Shown here: one piece after another, positions 25,701 through 34,184 of the stretch | Numbering within the stretch: position 1 is the first letter of the stretch | Layout of the letters: every line of letters begins with the position of its first letter | Assembly: GCF_001293645.1 (NCBI RefSeq) | Contig: NZ_LBMD01000001.1 | Location: forward strand, 1-64,000 | DNA from: Bacillus sp. CHD6a | Lineage (GTDB): Bacteria; Bacillota; Bacilli; Bacillales; Bacillaceae_I | Length of the DNA: 64,000 bases | Reading direction: 5' to 3' | The notes under the pieces: generated by a model | Database searches by the model: none | What the model saw: the letters and a program-made list of their open reading frames with translations, nothing else | What the model was told of the DNA's origin: nothing | Program-made: the position numbers and the translations under genes

Positions 25701-25781
25701 CGTGCCATTTTTTGTTTCAAAAAGGAAGCTATCTGGATTATTTAGAAATAGCATATTATGCATTTAAAGGGGTAGTTTAGC

Positions 25782-25915
25782 GTGGCCACCGACCAACTAA
25801 ATGGATGCTTAGACTCAATTATTGGAAGGAAAGTTTTATCCTTTTGGGAATTTATTATACATGCCGAAATTAAATTCGCAAAAAATCGCGGTAGAGCATT
25901 GGAAAGAACATTTTA
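25782..25915 (+). other. Short frame before the DinB gene, possible remnant
   Basis: A GTG after AAAGGGG opens a 44-codon frame (DQLNGCLDSIIGRKVL onward) ending at TAA. Another frame in the same place reads EGKFYPFGNLLYMPKLNSQ. Both look protein-like but neither is recognised, so the stretch is probably decayed coding DNA. Confidence 0.3.
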
Positions 25916-25948
25916 ATTTTCTATAAATCCATAGAGAGGTGATTACGC

Positions 25949-26458
25949 ATGAATCAAAGACCGACAGAAGAAGAATATGCCGGCGACTTCGGAAAGTATA
26001 TCCGGTTGGTGCCGGATGGTAACATCATCGACATTCTACTCGTCCAGGAAAAGCAAATGACGGAGTTGCTGGCATCGTTGACCGAAAGCCATGGTGCGTA
26101 TCGGTATGCGGAAGGAAAGTGGACACTGAAAGAAGTCGTGGGCCACATCGCAGACGGAGAACGCGTCATGACCTACCGCCTGCTCCGGTTCGCAAGAGGG
26201 GACAAGACGCCTCTGTCCAGTTTCGACCAGGAATTGTTCATGCCTCCTTTCAGAAGCTGGACAACCGCTCAATTGGCTGAAGACTACCGGGCCGTACGGC
26301 AATCGACGATTACACTGCTGCGTGGGTTACCGGCGGAGGCGTGGTCCCGCAAAGGCACTGCCAATAACGCAACCATTACTGCGCGTGCCCTAGCGTACGG
26401 CATCGCAGGACACGAGATTCATCATATGGGGGTCATCCGAAATAGGTATTTGAGTTAG
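25949..26458 (+). CDS. DinB family protein (GC-rich, likely acquired)
   Basis: 169 residues. It has the DinB four-helix pattern with the metal ligands in VGHIADGERVM (His) and AGHEIHHMGVIRNRYL (HxxxH). The usual function is thiol-dependent detoxification or unknown. The gene is much richer in G and C than its neighbours, with codons such as CTG, GCG and CGG that are rare nearby, which points to recent transfer. AGAGGTGA precedes the ATG. It is not similar in sequence to the DinB protein at 6708. Confidence 0.85.
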   Translation: MNQRPTEEEYAGDFGKYIRLVPDGNIIDILLVQEKQMTELLASLTESHGAYRYAEGKWTLKEVVGHIADGERVMTYRLLRFARGDKTPLSSFDQELFMPPFRSWTTAQLAEDYRAVRQSTITLLRGLPAEAWSRKGTANNATITARALAYGIAGHEIHHMGVIRNRYLS

Positions 26459-26471
26459 TTGTCCCTTAAAT

Positions 26472-26513
26472 TGCAACGGATGCTGCACTTAAAACGCGGC
26501 TTCCGTTCTTTTA
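26472..26513 (+). terminator. Terminator after the GC-rich DinB gene
   Basis: AACGGATGCTGC and GCGGCTTCCGTT form a stem with a short T-rich tail (CTTTTAC). It shares the gene's GC-rich composition and probably came with it. Confidence 0.65.
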
Positions 26514-26654
26514 CTATCGCAGTCTTCCCGCCCCGTTCATAGATTGATATGAAGAGAGAACAAGACGAGTTTAAAAAAGCAGAAGCAATTGGTTGCATAC
26601 TGAATTTTGTCTAAAAATGAAAAACGAATAATACTATCAAACAAGGAAAAAACT

Positions 26655-27004
26655 AAGGCCTCTTCGTTAAGCTAACGAAGAACGAGCTCAATATATCATA
26701 CGAATGACAAATAAAGATTGATGGTTATTCCGCAAAAGGGCGCCACATACTCCGCAATCGGGCGTGATCAATCCTGGAACAAGGATCCGTGCCTACTTTT
26801 CATTTAATGGCCCATATAATTGAAAAAGACATTAGAAAACCTTCCAAATCTAAGAGCGTAGATACATAATAGACTGAACCGACATATACAAGTCCCGTGT
26901 TGCGGTAGTGTGAGAGGACGGGAGTATTTTACTCCCTCCAACTCAATTATTATTTATTCACCACAGTTTCCCCTAAACTCCCTAATCCACGACTCCAGTT
27001 ATTC
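26655..27004 (+). other. Gap with a palindrome and nested repeat remnants
   Basis: TCTTCGTTAAGCTAACGAAGA (26661-26681) is a near-perfect palindrome. From 26731 two repeat left ends follow one another (CCGCAAAAGGGCGCC, then CCGCAATCGGGCGTG) with hairpin arms AATCCTGG and CAAGGATCCGTGCC. At 26891-26932, TCCCGT and ACGGGA form another hairpin ending in ATTTTA. No gene is seen. Confidence 0.5.
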
Positions 27005-28288
27005 CTATTTGGCATCTACTGCAAGGATATCTTTCTCTGCCTTCTGTTCTGGAAAGAGGAACGTGTTAAAGGTAACTAACACAGTACCAATAACAAGTAA
27101 AACCGCGCCAGAGGATAGATATAGGGGGATGACGCCGAAGAGATGAACGAGAAAACCACCCATTAGCGGAGAGGCTAATACGGTAAAGCTAATAATCGTA
27201 CTAAAAATCCCGGAGACACGCCCGATTTCGTGTTCTGTCGTTTCTATTTGTATAATGTATTGAGTCGTGATAGTTAATAACCCCACCCCTAATCCACCAA
27301 TAAAGCAAAGGAAGATGGGATAGAGAATATTAAAACCTTCGTTTAGGAAGCCCACTCCTCCAAAGCCTACGCCTACTAACAGCATGCTAGCCCCAATAAG
27401 CCGTCCATAATGCTTTAATGTTTCAAAGCGATTTAAAAAGATAATCATGACCACCGCCCCAAGTCCTGATCCGCCCATTAACCAACCAGTGAGCTCAGGA
27501 AAATGTGGAGCAAGTTCACGGAAAAGAACAGGAAATTGAATGTCCACCATTTGAATGACAGTCAAACCTAAGAAGGTTGCGATGAAACTAACAACTATTA
27601 CTCTACTTTTAAAAATAATGAGCCAGCCCTGTCTCCAAGCACCCCAAAAGCTTTCTTCCATCAATGCTGTTTCATTCTTTGGTACGGTAGTCTTCCTTTT
27701 CATCTCTTTATCTAAATACACGAATAATAGGATAAAAGCAGAAATAGTAAACGCGATGGCATTAATTAGAATGCAAATCTTTGGGGACACGAGGCCAATA
27801 ATCGTAGCCCCAATAAAAGGGCCGATAATTTTGGCTAATTGATTCACTGTACCGTTAAGAGTGATTGCTTTCATAATCAGGTTTTCTTTTACGACTAGTT
27901 TAATAAGTCCTTGCTGAGCAGGGGTGTGTACGACATTTACTGTTGCTCTTAATGAAATGATGACTAGTGCCATCCATGGTGTATTAGTAAACAGAAGACA
28001 TACAGTTAAGACAGCGGTAATGAAGTCCGCGTACATCATAATTTTCACTTTATGAAATTTATCGCTTAATACTCCTGCAAATTGTCCAAGCAAGACGTGA
28101 GGCAGTGCATATGCAACAGGGATAAGAGCAATCATTATAGGATTTGCTTTCCAAACGTATCCAAATAAAATAATAATTGCCACCATATCAAACCAATGCC
28201 CAAGCATCGATACGGAGTACGAGGCAAATAGCTTCATAAAAATGGAGTTTTGCCAAATCGTCTCTTTCCTTATATTTACACTTGTCAT
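27005..28288 (-). CDS. MFS transporter (MFS_3-type drug exporter)
   Basis: 427 residues with twelve probable membrane segments. The GQFAGVLSDKFHKVKIM loop matches the major facilitator signature (GxxxDRxxRR type) after segment 2. The best matches by pattern are exporters of the MFS_3/MefA-like group, which pump out macrolides or other small molecules. GAAAGGATG precedes ATG 28288, six codons inside the longest frame. It lies 67 bases downstream of a winged-helix regulator on the same strand, so the two probably form an operon. This block is opposite in strand to the surrounding array. Confidence 0.85.
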   Translation of the reverse strand: MTSVNIRKETIWQNSIFMKLFASYSVSMLGHWFDMVAIIILFGYVWKANPIMIALIPVAYALPHVLLGQFAGVLSDKFHKVKIMMYADFITAVLTVCLLFTNTPWMALVIISLRATVNVVHTPAQQGLIKLVVKENLIMKAITLNGTVNQLAKIIGPFIGATIIGLVSPKICILINAIAFTISAFILLFVYLDKEMKRKTTVPKNETALMEESFWGAWRQGWLIIFKSRVIVVSFIATFLGLTVIQMVDIQFPVLFRELAPHFPELTGWLMGGSGLGAVVMIIFLNRFETLKHYGRLIGASMLLVGVGFGGVGFLNEGFNILYPIFLCFIGGLGVGLLTITTQYIIQIETTEHEIGRVSGIFSTIISFTVLASPLMGGFLVHLFGVIPLYLSSGAVLLVIGTVLVTFNTFLFPEQKAEKDILAVDAK

Positions 28289-28355
28289 TAATAAACATCC
28301 TTTCAAAACAAATTGTTATTTGTTTTAAGGATATCGAGTGTATGTCAGAGCAATA

Positions 28356-29486
28356 TCAGAGTACGGAATCAAATAACGTTTTAATTTGTTTTTTAAGCGG
28401 AATTAATTGATATTTATCAAAAACCTCGTCTTTTTTAAGGAGAATTATTTCTTCGGCTTCTTTACAGTGAAGATCAGCCTGCAATAGTTCAGCTACCAAA
28501 ATAGAAATTAAAATGTGCATGACAAATTTTGTTTTTTCAAGAACATGAAACGATTGAGAAATCAAATCCACACCGAGCGATTTTTTTTTCTGATGGAGAA
28601 AGTATATACCCTTTAACATTAAAAACACGCCGTATTCTCTTTGATATGGTTTATCTTTAAAGAACAAATGTAGGCACTTTATTTTAGCTTCTGCTAATTT
28701 CCAATCTTTCCGACCAATAGCATAGGCTAGCCAATTAATTTGGAAAAAACCATAGAAGCCAGGTACCTCAAGAGAAATAGTCTTTTCAGTTGCTTCCAAA
28801 ATTTCAAAAGCATGACGCAAATCTTTTTCTCTTAAACAAAGAAAAATTTTGAATAAATCAATCTCTTCCTTGCCCTCATTTTCAAAAAGCTGTTTGTCTT
28901 CAAATATACGATAATAGTAATTTATTACGTGGATGTCTTCTTCCATTGTCGAGTATAGGAATAGCAACGGCAATGCTTTATCCTTAAAAGGTAATGGAGA
29001 ATGTAAAAAGGCTTTAAAATCACCACGTAATAACTTCATAACTAGTAGCAACTTTTCATCTATTTCTATTCCAAAGGTATGCTTACTTAGTAACTCCTCA
29101 ATGGCTTCTCCATGCCCAAAAAGATGATATTTACTTATAAGATTTATGGTAAGTTGTTGAAATTCCTGGTCCTGTACAAACGGAAACGACTTGAACTCTT
29201 TTTGTTGAAACACTGTTAATTTATACCCAAAGCCTTTAACCGTTTCCAGTTTTATAGCATGCTCCCACTTCTTTAGCTTTTTACGAAGGCGATAAACATG
29301 ATCGTCGACGGTCCGGTCGGATGGTTCCTGTAAAGGCCAAACTGCATCCAAGAGCTGATGTCGAGATAAAGCCTTGTTTCCATTTTGATAAAGGTACTCA
29401 AGGAGTAAAAATTCTTTTCGTAAAAGCTTTAACTCTTCTCCGTCAAACATAACGGTATAGTCACTAATATTGAAAACGACCGGCAT
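28356..29486 (-). CDS. OmpR-type winged-helix regulator with a helical C-terminal domain
   Basis: 376 residues. Residues 1-95 form an OmpR/PhoB-type winged helix: LLRKEFLLLEYLYQN, DAVWPLQ, VDDHVYRLRKKLKK and VKGFGYKL. No receiver domain is present. The rest (about 100-376) is all-helical with TPR-like spacing and may sense a ligand or protein, as in SARP-like activators. It probably controls the MFS gene directly downstream. ATG 29486 is preferred over the GTG two codons earlier; the ribosome site is weak in either case. Confidence 0.72.
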   Translation of the reverse strand: MPVVFNISDYTVMFDGEELKLLRKEFLLLEYLYQNGNKALSRHQLLDAVWPLQEPSDRTVDDHVYRLRKKLKKWEHAIKLETVKGFGYKLTVFQQKEFKSFPFVQDQEFQQLTINLISKYHLFGHGEAIEELLSKHTFGIEIDEKLLLVMKLLRGDFKAFLHSPLPFKDKALPLLFLYSTMEEDIHVINYYYRIFEDKQLFENEGKEEIDLFKIFLCLREKDLRHAFEILEATEKTISLEVPGFYGFFQINWLAYAIGRKDWKLAEAKIKCLHLFFKDKPYQREYGVFLMLKGIYFLHQKKKSLGVDLISQSFHVLEKTKFVMHILISILVAELLQADLHCKEAEEIILLKKDEVFDKYQLIPLKKQIKTLFDSVL

Positions 29487-29654
29487 AAGCACACCACATT
29501 TCTATCATTATTCCTGTAAACATATAGTATCATTAGCTTAAAAATGATGGTTGATATTTTTTTATATTTCTGAAAAAACTGGTAAGTAAATACTTCAAAC
29601 TGTAAACCTCTTAAAGGATAATGGAGAGGAAGAAATTATTCCTTATCCATGAAT

Positions 29655-29691
29655 GGGGGCAATCCTGTAATAAGGTTCAGCGCTTTTTTTT
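29655..29691 (+). repeat. Hairpin-only repeat copy
   Basis: GGGGGCAATCCTGTAAT and AAGGTTCAGCGC followed by TTTTTTTT. The promoter box is missing. It lies between the regulator (minus strand) and the T-box region. Confidence 0.65.
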
Positions 29692-29731
29692 AGGCCAATA
29701 ATGAATAGCTAAAAATACAGAAAATTATGTC

Positions 29732-29760
29732 TTTACAATACACGTTTCCATTGATACTAT
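29732..29760 (+). promoter_or_regulatory. Promoter of T-box leader 1
   Basis: TTTACA (29732-29737), 17 bp, and TACTAT (29755-29760) preceded by TG fit a sigma-A promoter about 25 bp before the leader fold begins. Confidence 0.65.
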
Positions 29761-29784
29761 ATAAAAAACTAAAAAATTATAATT

Positions 29785-30057
29785 GCGATGACGAGAAGAG
29801 TAGATAAATTTTATTCTTTACAGAGAGCTCCGGGTGCTGAAAAGGAGTAAGGATGTTTTATTGAACCAAGCCTCTAAGCAGCACAAAGGAACTTAATTGG
29901 AGGGATATTGTGACAGGTGCTCCTGTTTTAGAGCTAGGGTATAAGTAAACTGTACCTGAAGAGGTTAATATGGTGACATATTAACAAACTGGGGTGGTAC
30001 CACGAAATATAATCTCGTCCCCAAGACATTTATTGTCTTGGGGGTGGGATTTTTTTA
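29785..30057 (+). promoter_or_regulatory. T-box riboswitch 1
   Basis: Stem I elements are present (AGAGTA, then CAGAGAG, GGTGCTGAAAAGGAG, GAACCAAGCCTCTAAGC), as is the T-box core AACTGGGGTGGTACCACG (29987-30004). A terminator follows: CCCCAAGACA/TGTCTTGGGG (30019-30043) with a T7 run. The UGGU bulge would pair with a tRNA ending ACCA. The specifier is uncertain; ACC (Thr) at 29865 is compatible with an A discriminator base, CCA (Pro) is an alternative. T-boxes switch expression on when the cognate tRNA is uncharged. The next gene is a DUF5662 protein, which is unusual. Confidence 0.88.
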
Positions 30058-30109
30058 TATGAGTACAGAAAATCAATGCAGGATTAAAATGGAAGGGGGA
30101 GAATGTTTT

Positions 30110-30622
30110 ATGTGGAAAGCCTGTTGGAGAAATTTCCTTTATATTCTTAATCACAAATTAAATGTTTTAGTTGAATGTTGGAAAGAAGGATTATTTATCC
30201 AAGGGATAACTCATGATTTATCGAAATTTTCCTCTAAAGAATTTGTCCCATATGCGAAAAAATTTTTTTCAGATAGAGAACTAAGTGCTGAAGATGAAAT
30301 GAAATGGAAATATGCTTGGCTGCACCACCAAAATAAAAATAAACATCATGCAGAATACTGGGTTGTTGATCCTCAAAATAAAACCGCTTTGCCAATGCCA
30401 AGAAAATACCTGATAGAAATGGTATGTGATTGGCGATCATTTTCTAGGAAGTGGGGGAGAAAGATGAAACAATCAGAATTGGATCTTACTGAAAAGCTCG
30501 TTTTGCATCCTGACTCTAAAAGGGAGCTGGAGTTAATCATGCTGAGAAAAAGAGAAGCAGATAACAATGAGTTAAATAAAAGAAGGAAAAATGTTTCGAC
30601 CATTAGTAAAACAAAAGGGTAG
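30110..30622 (+). CDS. DUF5662 family protein
   Basis: 170 residues. The family pattern is clear: HKLNVLVECWKEGLF, QGITHDLSKFSSKEFVPYA, AWLHHQNKNKHHAEYWV and MVCDWRSF. The conserved HDLSKF and HHQNKNKHH blocks suggest a metal-bound histidine site, and the family resembles HD-like phosphohydrolases in that respect. Function is unknown. ATG 30110 follows AGGGGGAG. It is the only gene behind T-box leader 1, so its expression may depend on amino acid supply. Confidence 0.8.
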   Translation: MWKACWRNFLYILNHKLNVLVECWKEGLFIQGITHDLSKFSSKEFVPYAKKFFSDRELSAEDEMKWKYAWLHHQNKNKHHAEYWVVDPQNKTALPMPRKYLIEMVCDWRSFSRKWGRKMKQSELDLTEKLVLHPDSKRELELIMLRKREADNNELNKRRKNVSTISKTKG

Positions 30623-30659
30623 CATTCCTGTAAGGAACTTGCATTTTAGGGGGTATTTT

Positions 30660-31184
30660 ATGTTAGGCGTTAAGAAAGGTGAAGTGTTTTTAGTTAACCA
30701 TATGGACAATTGGAAGAGGCTGTTTGATAAAGAAAAAATTTTATTGGAGTCAATTATTAGGGACAAGACAAAGGATATTCAACATTTTGGCAGTACAGCA
30801 ATCAAGGGGGTTAAAGCCAAACCTATTATAGATATATTAATTGGTGTAGATTCATTAATGGATGTCGAAATGTTTAATAAAGAAAAATTAAAAGAAGCTG
30901 GGTACCATCATTTATCAAGAGTTCATATTGAGGGGAAAGAGGTTTTTGCTAAGTTTTCTGACTTAGAAAACCTAACCAAGACACATATTCTTCATGTGGT
31001 TGAGTATGATGGGAATTGGTGGAACAAACATATTTTATTCAGAGATTATTTGAACATAAACCCGTCAGTTGCTAAAGAATACGAGTCGCTCAAGACGTAA
31101 TTAGAAGCAAAATTTCCTAACGATGAACGTTCTTATACAGATGAAAAGAAACAGTTTGTGGATGATATTATAAAAAAGATGTAA
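30660..31184 (+). pseudogene. GrpB/UPF0157 nucleotidyltransferase-like gene with a nonsense codon
   Basis: The first 146 codons encode a GrpB-family protein: HFGSTAIKGVKAKPIIDILI (the GSTA-type nucleotidyltransferase motif), HHLSRVHIEGKE, and LHVVEYDGNWW with FRDYL. TAA at 31098-31100 interrupts the frame after ESLKT; the same frame continues LEAKFPNDERSYTDEKK and ends at 31182-31184, the normal family C-terminus. One base change would explain it. The last 28 residues are therefore lost or need read-through. The start is ATG after TAGGGGG. Confidence 0.75.
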
Positions 31185-31267
31185 CTTCGATTTTCGGCTA
31201 AGAAAGAGATAGGATCGAACTGTAACTTGAAGTATTAAGGTACGTTATATTGGAGGTGAGTTACATA

Positions 31268-31798
31268 ATGAAAAAAGTAAAAACAAGTATAGCTATTATT
31301 ATTGGCTTTCTTGCAATTTTTTTTATTGTGAGTCTATTAGATGGGAACTATCGATCTTCTTCAGATCTAAAAAGTAAAATAGAAGTTTCACGAGAAAGAC
31401 TCCAAGATCATCAACCTCTTTTCAGACCAATAAACACTTCCTATAATCTTGTATTAAGCAAACCATCCAAAGAAAATAAAGAATTATTGTTAAATACAAC
31501 AGAATACGTAGATACCATTATACAAACTCACATACTTTTAACAGTTGACGAGAGTATTCTAGAAGAGAAGTATAAATTAAAGGATATTAAAAAAAATGGA
31601 CTTGCAAATAAAAAATTACTGAAACTAAACTTTGAAGATCCATTAGATAGATCTAATGCATCCGCTTGGTTAGGCATTGTCCTTAATTTTCAAGAAAGTA
31701 TTTTTACAATTAATGAGGACCCTGAACAATTTTTAGATTCCTATATTGAAGCTACAAGGGAAGTTGACGCTATCCTTAACAATTCAGATGAAAATTAA
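31268..31798 (+). CDS. Hypothetical membrane-anchored protein
   Basis: 176 residues. An N-terminal membrane segment (about 8-26, TSIAIIIGFLAIFFIV) is followed by a helical, lysine-rich extracytoplasmic part, with no cysteine lipobox. GGAGGTGAG precedes the ATG at good spacing. I do not recognise the family. It lies alone between the broken GrpB gene and two repeat elements. Confidence 0.5.
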   Translation: MKKVKTSIAIIIGFLAIFFIVSLLDGNYRSSSDLKSKIEVSRERLQDHQPLFRPINTSYNLVLSKPSKENKELLLNTTEYVDTIIQTHILLTVDESILEEKYKLKDIKKNGLANKKLLKLNFEDPLDRSNASAWLGIVLNFQESIFTINEDPEQFLDSYIEATREVDAILNNSDEN

Positions 31799-31865
31799 CA
31801 AATATTATTTTCGTTTCACATACTCGATTATGTAAGCCAACTATTTATTTAGACTATTCATCTCT

Positions 31866-31905
31866 TTTTAATAATTGGGAGCTTTTCTGGAAGACCTGTG
31901 CAGTT
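31866..31905 (+). repeat. Variant repeat (GGAGC/GACCTGTG subtype)
   Basis: ATTGGGAGCTTTTCTGGAAG, then ACCTGTGCAG, matches 901-935 and 48577-48610. It follows the hypothetical gene's stop by about 70 bases. Confidence 0.5.
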
Positions 31906-31987
31906 TTTATTTTACAATCCTTCCTTATAAGGACTGGGAAACCAGCGGCCAAATCCCCAAGCGTCTAATTTAGTTTCCTAGAGGACT

Positions 31988-32035
31988 TATTCAACAAACT
32001 GCGAGCGATTGCGAAACTAGGTAATCGCTCTTTGG
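31988..32035 (+). terminator. Hairpin with repeat-family left end
   Basis: ATTCAACAAACTGC precedes the perfect stem GAGCGATT (32003-32010)/AATCGCTC (32023-32030), then TTTGGATTTT. It probably acts as a terminator. Confidence 0.65.
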
Positions 32036-32065
32036 ATTTTAAATAGACGACTCACCGTACTTTTA

Positions 32066-32094
32066 TTGGAAAATTAAGATTTTAGTGGTAAAAT
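32066..32094 (+). promoter_or_regulatory. Sigma-A promoter
   Basis: TTGGAA (32066-32071), 17 bp, TAAAAT (32089-32094) preceded by TGG. It drives the short ORF at 32124 and the methyltransferase gene. Confidence 0.7.
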
Positions 32095-32123
32095 ATGCTT
32101 ATCACTTGAAAGGTGGGATTAAT

Positions 32124-32183
32124 AATGAAAAAATTGAAAATTTACAATCCATTGCATAACATTTGTGAGATTCAATACGGGTA
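32124..32183 (+). other. 19-codon leader ORF or remnant
   Basis: An ATG after AAAGGTGGG opens MKKLKIYNPLHNICEIQYG and a TAA, between a good promoter and the methyltransferase. It could be a leader peptide with a regulatory role or the head of a lost gene. Confidence 0.4.
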
Positions 32184-32235
32184 ATTCATTTACGTATGAA
32201 TGCTCGTACATTTGTGAATTTTAGGAGGAGCATTC

Positions 32236-32865
32236 ATGTTAAATAATCGAGGCTTTAATCTTTGGGCGGATAACTATGATAAAACAGTTCAAGTTAGTGA
32301 GGATAATAACCTATATCCTTTTGCAGGATATAAAAAAATACTAAACAGCATTTTTAGTGAAGCAATGCAAAAAAACAATTCGGATGTCTTAGATATTGGT
32401 TTTGGAACAGGTGTGTTAACAAGCAAATTATATGAAAATGGACATCGAATTGACGGGCTGGACTTTTCAACCGGGATGATTTCAATTGCCAAAACTAAGA
32501 TGCCTAATGCAAGTTTGATTGAGTGGGACATCTTAAATGGTTTACCATTCCAAATAAGAAGAAAAAAATACGATTCGATTATAAGTACGTATACTCTACA
32601 CCATTTAACAGACGAAGAGAAAGTTTCGTTTATTAAAGGATTAATTCCTCTACTTAAAGAAAAAGGGAAGATTTTTATTGGTGATATTGCGTTTAATACC
32701 CGAGAAGATATGGTGATTTGCCGGGAAGAAAATATTAATCATTGGGATGAAGTTGAATATTATTTTGTTTATGATGAATTCAATTCATCGTTGAATAATG
32801 ATTGCCGATGTGAATTTCACCCAATATCTCATTGCGGCGGAATCTTTATCCTATCAAGAAAATAA
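32236..32865 (+). CDS. Class I SAM-dependent methyltransferase
   Basis: 209 residues. Motif I VLDIGFGTGVLTSKL binds the SAM adenosyl moiety; GLDFSTGMISIAK is the acidic motif II, then ISTYTLHHL and GGIFILSRK. The N-terminal FNLWADNYDKTV resembles the YrrT-like group. The substrate is not predictable. AGGAGG precedes the ATG. The promoter and a 19-codon ORF lie upstream. Confidence 0.85.
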   Translation: MLNNRGFNLWADNYDKTVQVSEDNNLYPFAGYKKILNSIFSEAMQKNNSDVLDIGFGTGVLTSKLYENGHRIDGLDFSTGMISIAKTKMPNASLIEWDILNGLPFQIRRKKYDSIISTYTLHHLTDEEKVSFIKGLIPLLKEKGKIFIGDIAFNTREDMVICREENINHWDEVEYYFVYDEFNSSLNNDCRCEFHPISHCGGIFILSRK

Positions 32866-32907
32866 TGCAAATATACAAGGAGTGGCATTTTGATTGCTGC
32901 TCCTTAT

Positions 32908-32950
32908 TTTCTTATTCAACAATCTGGGAGCGATTGTAGGATAATTTAGA
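32908..32950 (+). repeat. Variant repeat left end
   Basis: TTATTCAACAATCTGGGAGC continues as GATTGTAGGATAATTTAG. It matches the shared left-end motif of the repeat family and sits between the methyltransferase and GNAT genes. Confidence 0.5.
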
Positions 32951-32980
32951 TTGATAGAAAGCTTAAAAAGGGGGAGTAAG

Positions 32981-33400
32981 ATGAAGACTATTGTTAAGGC
33001 TACTCTCGAAGATTTGGACAAAATGGTAAATATAGACTATGAGGTTATTGGCCACACGAACAGACGAGATTATATTGAGAATGCCATTGAGTTAGGACAC
33101 TGCATAATTGCGAAAAATGGTGGTGACATTGAGGGATTCTTAATTTACGATACTAACTTTTTTGAATGCTCTTTTATATCACTAATTATTGTTTCACCGT
33201 CCAAGAGACGAAAAGGAAATGCAAGCTTACTGCTGGATTATTTGATGAATATATCTCCCACTACGAAGGTGTTTTCTTCTACTAATCGTTCTAACATTAG
33301 TATGCAGAAAGTATTTCATGCAAAAGGATTTACAGAGAGTGGGATAGTTGAAAATTTAGATGCAGGAGATCCGGAAATCATATACTTTAAATCAAAGTAG
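32981..33400 (+). CDS. GNAT family N-acetyltransferase
   Basis: 139 residues. The GNAT fold is compact: N-terminal strand and helices, then LIIVSPSKRRKGNASLLL (motif A, with RRKGNA contacting acetyl-CoA pyrophosphate), and SMQKVFHAKGFTESG as motif B. AAAGGGGGAG precedes the ATG. It is probably a small-molecule acetyltransferase; substrate unknown. The repeat at 33404 follows directly. Confidence 0.85.
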   Translation: MKTIVKATLEDLDKMVNIDYEVIGHTNRRDYIENAIELGHCIIAKNGGDIEGFLIYDTNFFECSFISLIIVSPSKRRKGNASLLLDYLMNISPTTKVFSSTNRSNISMQKVFHAKGFTESGIVENLDAGDPEIIYFKSK

Positions 33401-33403
33401 TGG

Positions 33404-33516
33404 TTATTCCAGAATAGGGCGCTTTCCTGTTTTAAGGATCAGCGCCTATTTTACTTGACCAGCGCGATTATGATATATTGTTGGAATTTTCATCCTATGG
33501 AATAATTGGTATTTAG
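33404..33516 (+). repeat. Hairpin-promoter repeat, copy F
   Basis: The hairpin GGGCGCTTTCCTG/AAGGATCAGCGCC (33417-33446) is followed by TTGTTG (33478-33483), 17 bp, AATAAT (33501-33506) with TGG before it, and TTGGTATTTAG. The spacer differs from other copies but keeps its length. Next gene: GNAT 33582. Confidence 0.82.
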
Positions 33517-33581
33517 CAATAGGACAGGACAAAAATACTTGATTTCAATATTTTCGTTATAAATAGTAGAGGTGATTGCTT

Positions 33582-34028
33582 ATGAAATTTAGAAAAGCAT
33601 TAAAAGAAGATAGTGAATCACTCAGTAAATTAGCTTATATGTCAAAGGCATATTGGGGATATTCAGAATCATTTATGAAGCAATGTAAAAAGGACCTAAC
33701 TGTAACAGAGGAATATATAGAGGAACAACCTGTCTTTTTATTGGAGTACAATAATAAGATCATAGCATTCTATAGCTTCTCCATAACCAACTATAAACTC
33801 GAGGCATTGTTTATTGATCCAGATTATATCGGAAAAGGGGTAGGGAAAATAATGTGGACTCATTTAAAGAACAAAGCTAAAGAATTAGGAATGAATGAGT
33901 TTACACTCAATAGTGAGCCAAAAGCAGAGGGTTTTTATTTAAAAATGGGAGCAATAAAAACAGGTTATTCTCCATCCACAGTATTTCCAGATAGAAAATT
34001 ACCCCTAATGAAAGTTCAAGTAATATAA
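33582..34028 (+). CDS. GNAT family N-acetyltransferase
   Basis: 148 residues. LEALFIDPDYIGKGVGKIMW holds the acetyl-CoA loop (GKGVGK), followed by FTLNSEPKAEGFYLKMGAIK. It resembles small Bacillus acetyltransferases with an N-terminal KFRKALKED start. GAGGTGATTG precedes ATG 33582, preferred over the TTG two codons earlier. It is driven by repeat copy F if that promoter works. Confidence 0.85.
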   Translation: MKFRKALKEDSESLSKLAYMSKAYWGYSESFMKQCKKDLTVTEEYIEEQPVFLLEYNNKIIAFYSFSITNYKLEALFIDPDYIGKGVGKIMWTHLKNKAKELGMNEFTLNSEPKAEGFYLKMGAIKTGYSPSTVFPDRKLPLMKVQVI

Positions 34029-34100
34029 AGTTTAATATTCCATTATGGGGCGCTATAAAGAAATAACTTTGATTTGAATAAGTCATGAAGAGGTGATTTT

Positions 34101-34184
34101 TTGGAGAAATACGGTAAAGATTTATTTAAAGGTGCTATTTGTCAAAATATAGGCCTCTATTCAGCTATCGTTGGCGATAATTGA
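34101..34184 (+). pseudogene. Short gene head, possibly a methyltransferase remnant
   Basis: A TTG after AAGAGGTG opens MEKYGKDLFKGAICQN and stops 27 codons later. The start resembles methyltransferases beginning with LFKGTA and YYxxYRP, but too little remains to be sure. GGGGCGCTATAAAG just upstream (34046) is a repeat-family arm. Confidence 0.35.

Noticed and set aside
29785-30057. A tRNA-like or other riboswitch reading of the leader
   Set aside because: The AACTGGGGTGGTACCACG core, Stem I words and terminator together identify a T-box; no cloverleaf can be drawn.
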